A DNA stretch of 64,000 bases from Hyphomicrobiales bacterium. GTDB taxonomy: Bacteria; Pseudomonadota; Alphaproteobacteria; Rhizobiales; Beijerinckiaceae. The DNA is taken from the NCBI GenBank assembly GCA_900466745.1, contig UBNE01000030.1, positions 29,947-93,946 on the forward strand, given 5' to 3'. A model generated the notes under the pieces. The model was not told where the DNA came from. It saw only the letters and a program-made list of their open reading frames with translations, and did not search any database. Positions 63,386 through 64,000 of the stretch are shown here, one piece after another. Numbering within the stretch: the first letter of the stretch is position 1; the number at the start of each line of letters is the position of its first letter. Made by a program: the position numbers and the translations under genes.

Positions 63386-63916
63386 ATGCCCCTTTATTCG
63401 CTCGACGGCACCAGGCCGGAAACGCCCCCGGACGGGCAGTGGTGGCTCGCGCCGGACGCCCATGTGATCGGGCGCGTCAGGCTGGCGGCCGGCGTCGGGA
63501 TCTGGTTCGGCGCGGTGCTGCGCGGCGACAATGAATGGATCGCGATCGGCGAGGACAGCAACATCCAGGAAGGCTGCGTGCTCCATACCGATATGGGCTT
63601 CCCGCTGACGGTGGGGCCGCGCTGCACCATCGGCCACCGTGCGATCCTGCATGGCTGCACGATCGGCGGGAACAGCCTGGTCGGCATGGGCGCGACGGTG
63701 CTCAACGGGGCGAGGATCGGCCGCAACAGCCTGGTCGGCGCCAATGCGCTGGTGACGGAGGGCAAGGAGTTCCCGGACAATTCGCTGATCGTCGGCGCGC
63801 CGGCGCGGGCGATCCGCACGCTCGACGACAAGGCCGCGGCCGGGATCACGGCTTCGGCCGAGGGCTATGCCAGGCGCTGGCGCCAGTTCGCCGCCGGCTT
63901 GCAGCGGCTGGGCTGA
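63386..63916 (+). CDS. Gamma-carbonic anhydrase family protein
   Basis: 176-residue left-handed beta-helix protein. Putative zinc His ligands are His67, His84 and His89 (CVLHTDMG, CTIGHRAILHG), the gamma-class arrangement. Start is ATG 63386 because AGGAG lies 6 nt upstream; the ATG at 63380 would abut it. Carbonic anhydrase activity is not assured for all members; some are acyltransferase-like or inactive. Confidence 0.92.
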   Translation: MPLYSLDGTRPETPPDGQWWLAPDAHVIGRVRLAAGVGIWFGAVLRGDNEWIAIGEDSNIQEGCVLHTDMGFPLTVGPRCTIGHRAILHGCTIGGNSLVGMGATVLNGARIGRNSLVGANALVTEGKEFPDNSLIVGAPARAIRTLDDKAAAGITASAEGYARRWRQFAAGLQRLG

Positions 63917-63940
63917 GGGCCGCTTCAAGAAGATCGGGCC

Positions 63941-63961
63941 GGCTCCCCTGTGCGGGGAGCC
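63941..63961 (+). terminator. Stem-loop after the gamma-carbonic anhydrase gene
   Basis: Perfect 8-bp stem GGCTCCCC / GGGGAGCC with a 5-nt loop, 24 nt after the stop codon. No T run follows, so it is a possible weak or Rho-assisted terminator. Nothing further is visible to 64000. Confidence 0.4.
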
Positions 63962-64000
63962 GACCCTGGCGAAACCCGATCCTTGGGGACGGGTGGGTGG

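Overview
The window is a GC-rich alphaproteobacterial chromosome segment. Gene content and families (DUF2239, DUF3126, DUF6867-like and DUF6949-like proteins, BcsS, Usg, an Anbu operon, form II cox genes, PrmB, protoglobin-type chemoreceptor) point to Hyphomicrobiales, most like Bosea or a relative. That assignment is inference from gene content; no rRNA is present to confirm it.

Layout. 1-6003: partial D-amino-acid dehydrogenase-like flavoenzyme, BASS-type transporter, glutathione transferase, rpe, a nested palindromic repeat, DUF1428, purB and an RBBP9-type hydrolase. 6169-11899 (minus): a complete branched-chain amino-acid ABC transporter (livH-M-G-F, a small membrane protein, then the binding protein) with a clear terminator. 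12446-24827: a molybdenum hydroxylase cluster of the form II CO-dehydrogenase-like type (flavin reductase, coxG, coxS-L-M, MoxR/coxD, VWA/coxE, split XdhC with a LysE exporter between its halves, and a molybdopterin-binding/MocA fusion). A cytoplasmic globin-coupled chemoreceptor sits inside it on the opposite strand. 24850-28989: BcsS, Usg, ExoD and a GGDEF-EAL protein, a surface-polysaccharide/c-di-GMP neighbourhood. 29076-33212 (minus): the four-gene Anbu operon (circularly permuted ATP-grasp, alpha-E, transglutaminase-like, Anbu peptidase). Its transglutaminase-like member has Ala at the expected catalytic Cys. 33417-44502: DUF488, radC-map, FkbM methyltransferase, CinA-type protein, gpt, DUF1330 and DUF2239, a divergent PEP-carboxylase homologue, an acyl-CoA/ACP synthetase and a DUF1190-like secreted protein.

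44520-47805 is the accessory region. A tRNA-Leu(UAA) gene is abutted by a decayed element of about 3.2 kb, bounded by a 39-nt direct repeat (2 mismatches) that corresponds to the 5' half of that tRNA. The element carries its own divergent tRNA-Leu(UAA) with an encoded CCA, two MarR-like winged-helix proteins, an integrase lacking its core-binding domain, a stand-alone copy of the integrase arm-type domain, and small unknown proteins. The host tRNA now lies directly behind an element operon, so the element may control it. This is the most unusual part of the window.

47885-64000 returns to housekeeping and hypothetical genes: DUF938 methyltransferase, CNNM/CBS transporter-like protein, FAD monooxygenase, zf-CHCC protein, DUF1624 protein, alpha/beta hydrolase, cysE, a LysR regulator divergent from an SHMT-like enzyme, prmB, a beta-lactamase-like hydrolase, DUF3126, a GGDEF protein and a gamma-carbonic anhydrase. 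A family of REP-like inverted repeats, most opening with TCATCCCGG or TCATTCCGG, occupies intergenic gaps; three copies punctuate the cox cluster.
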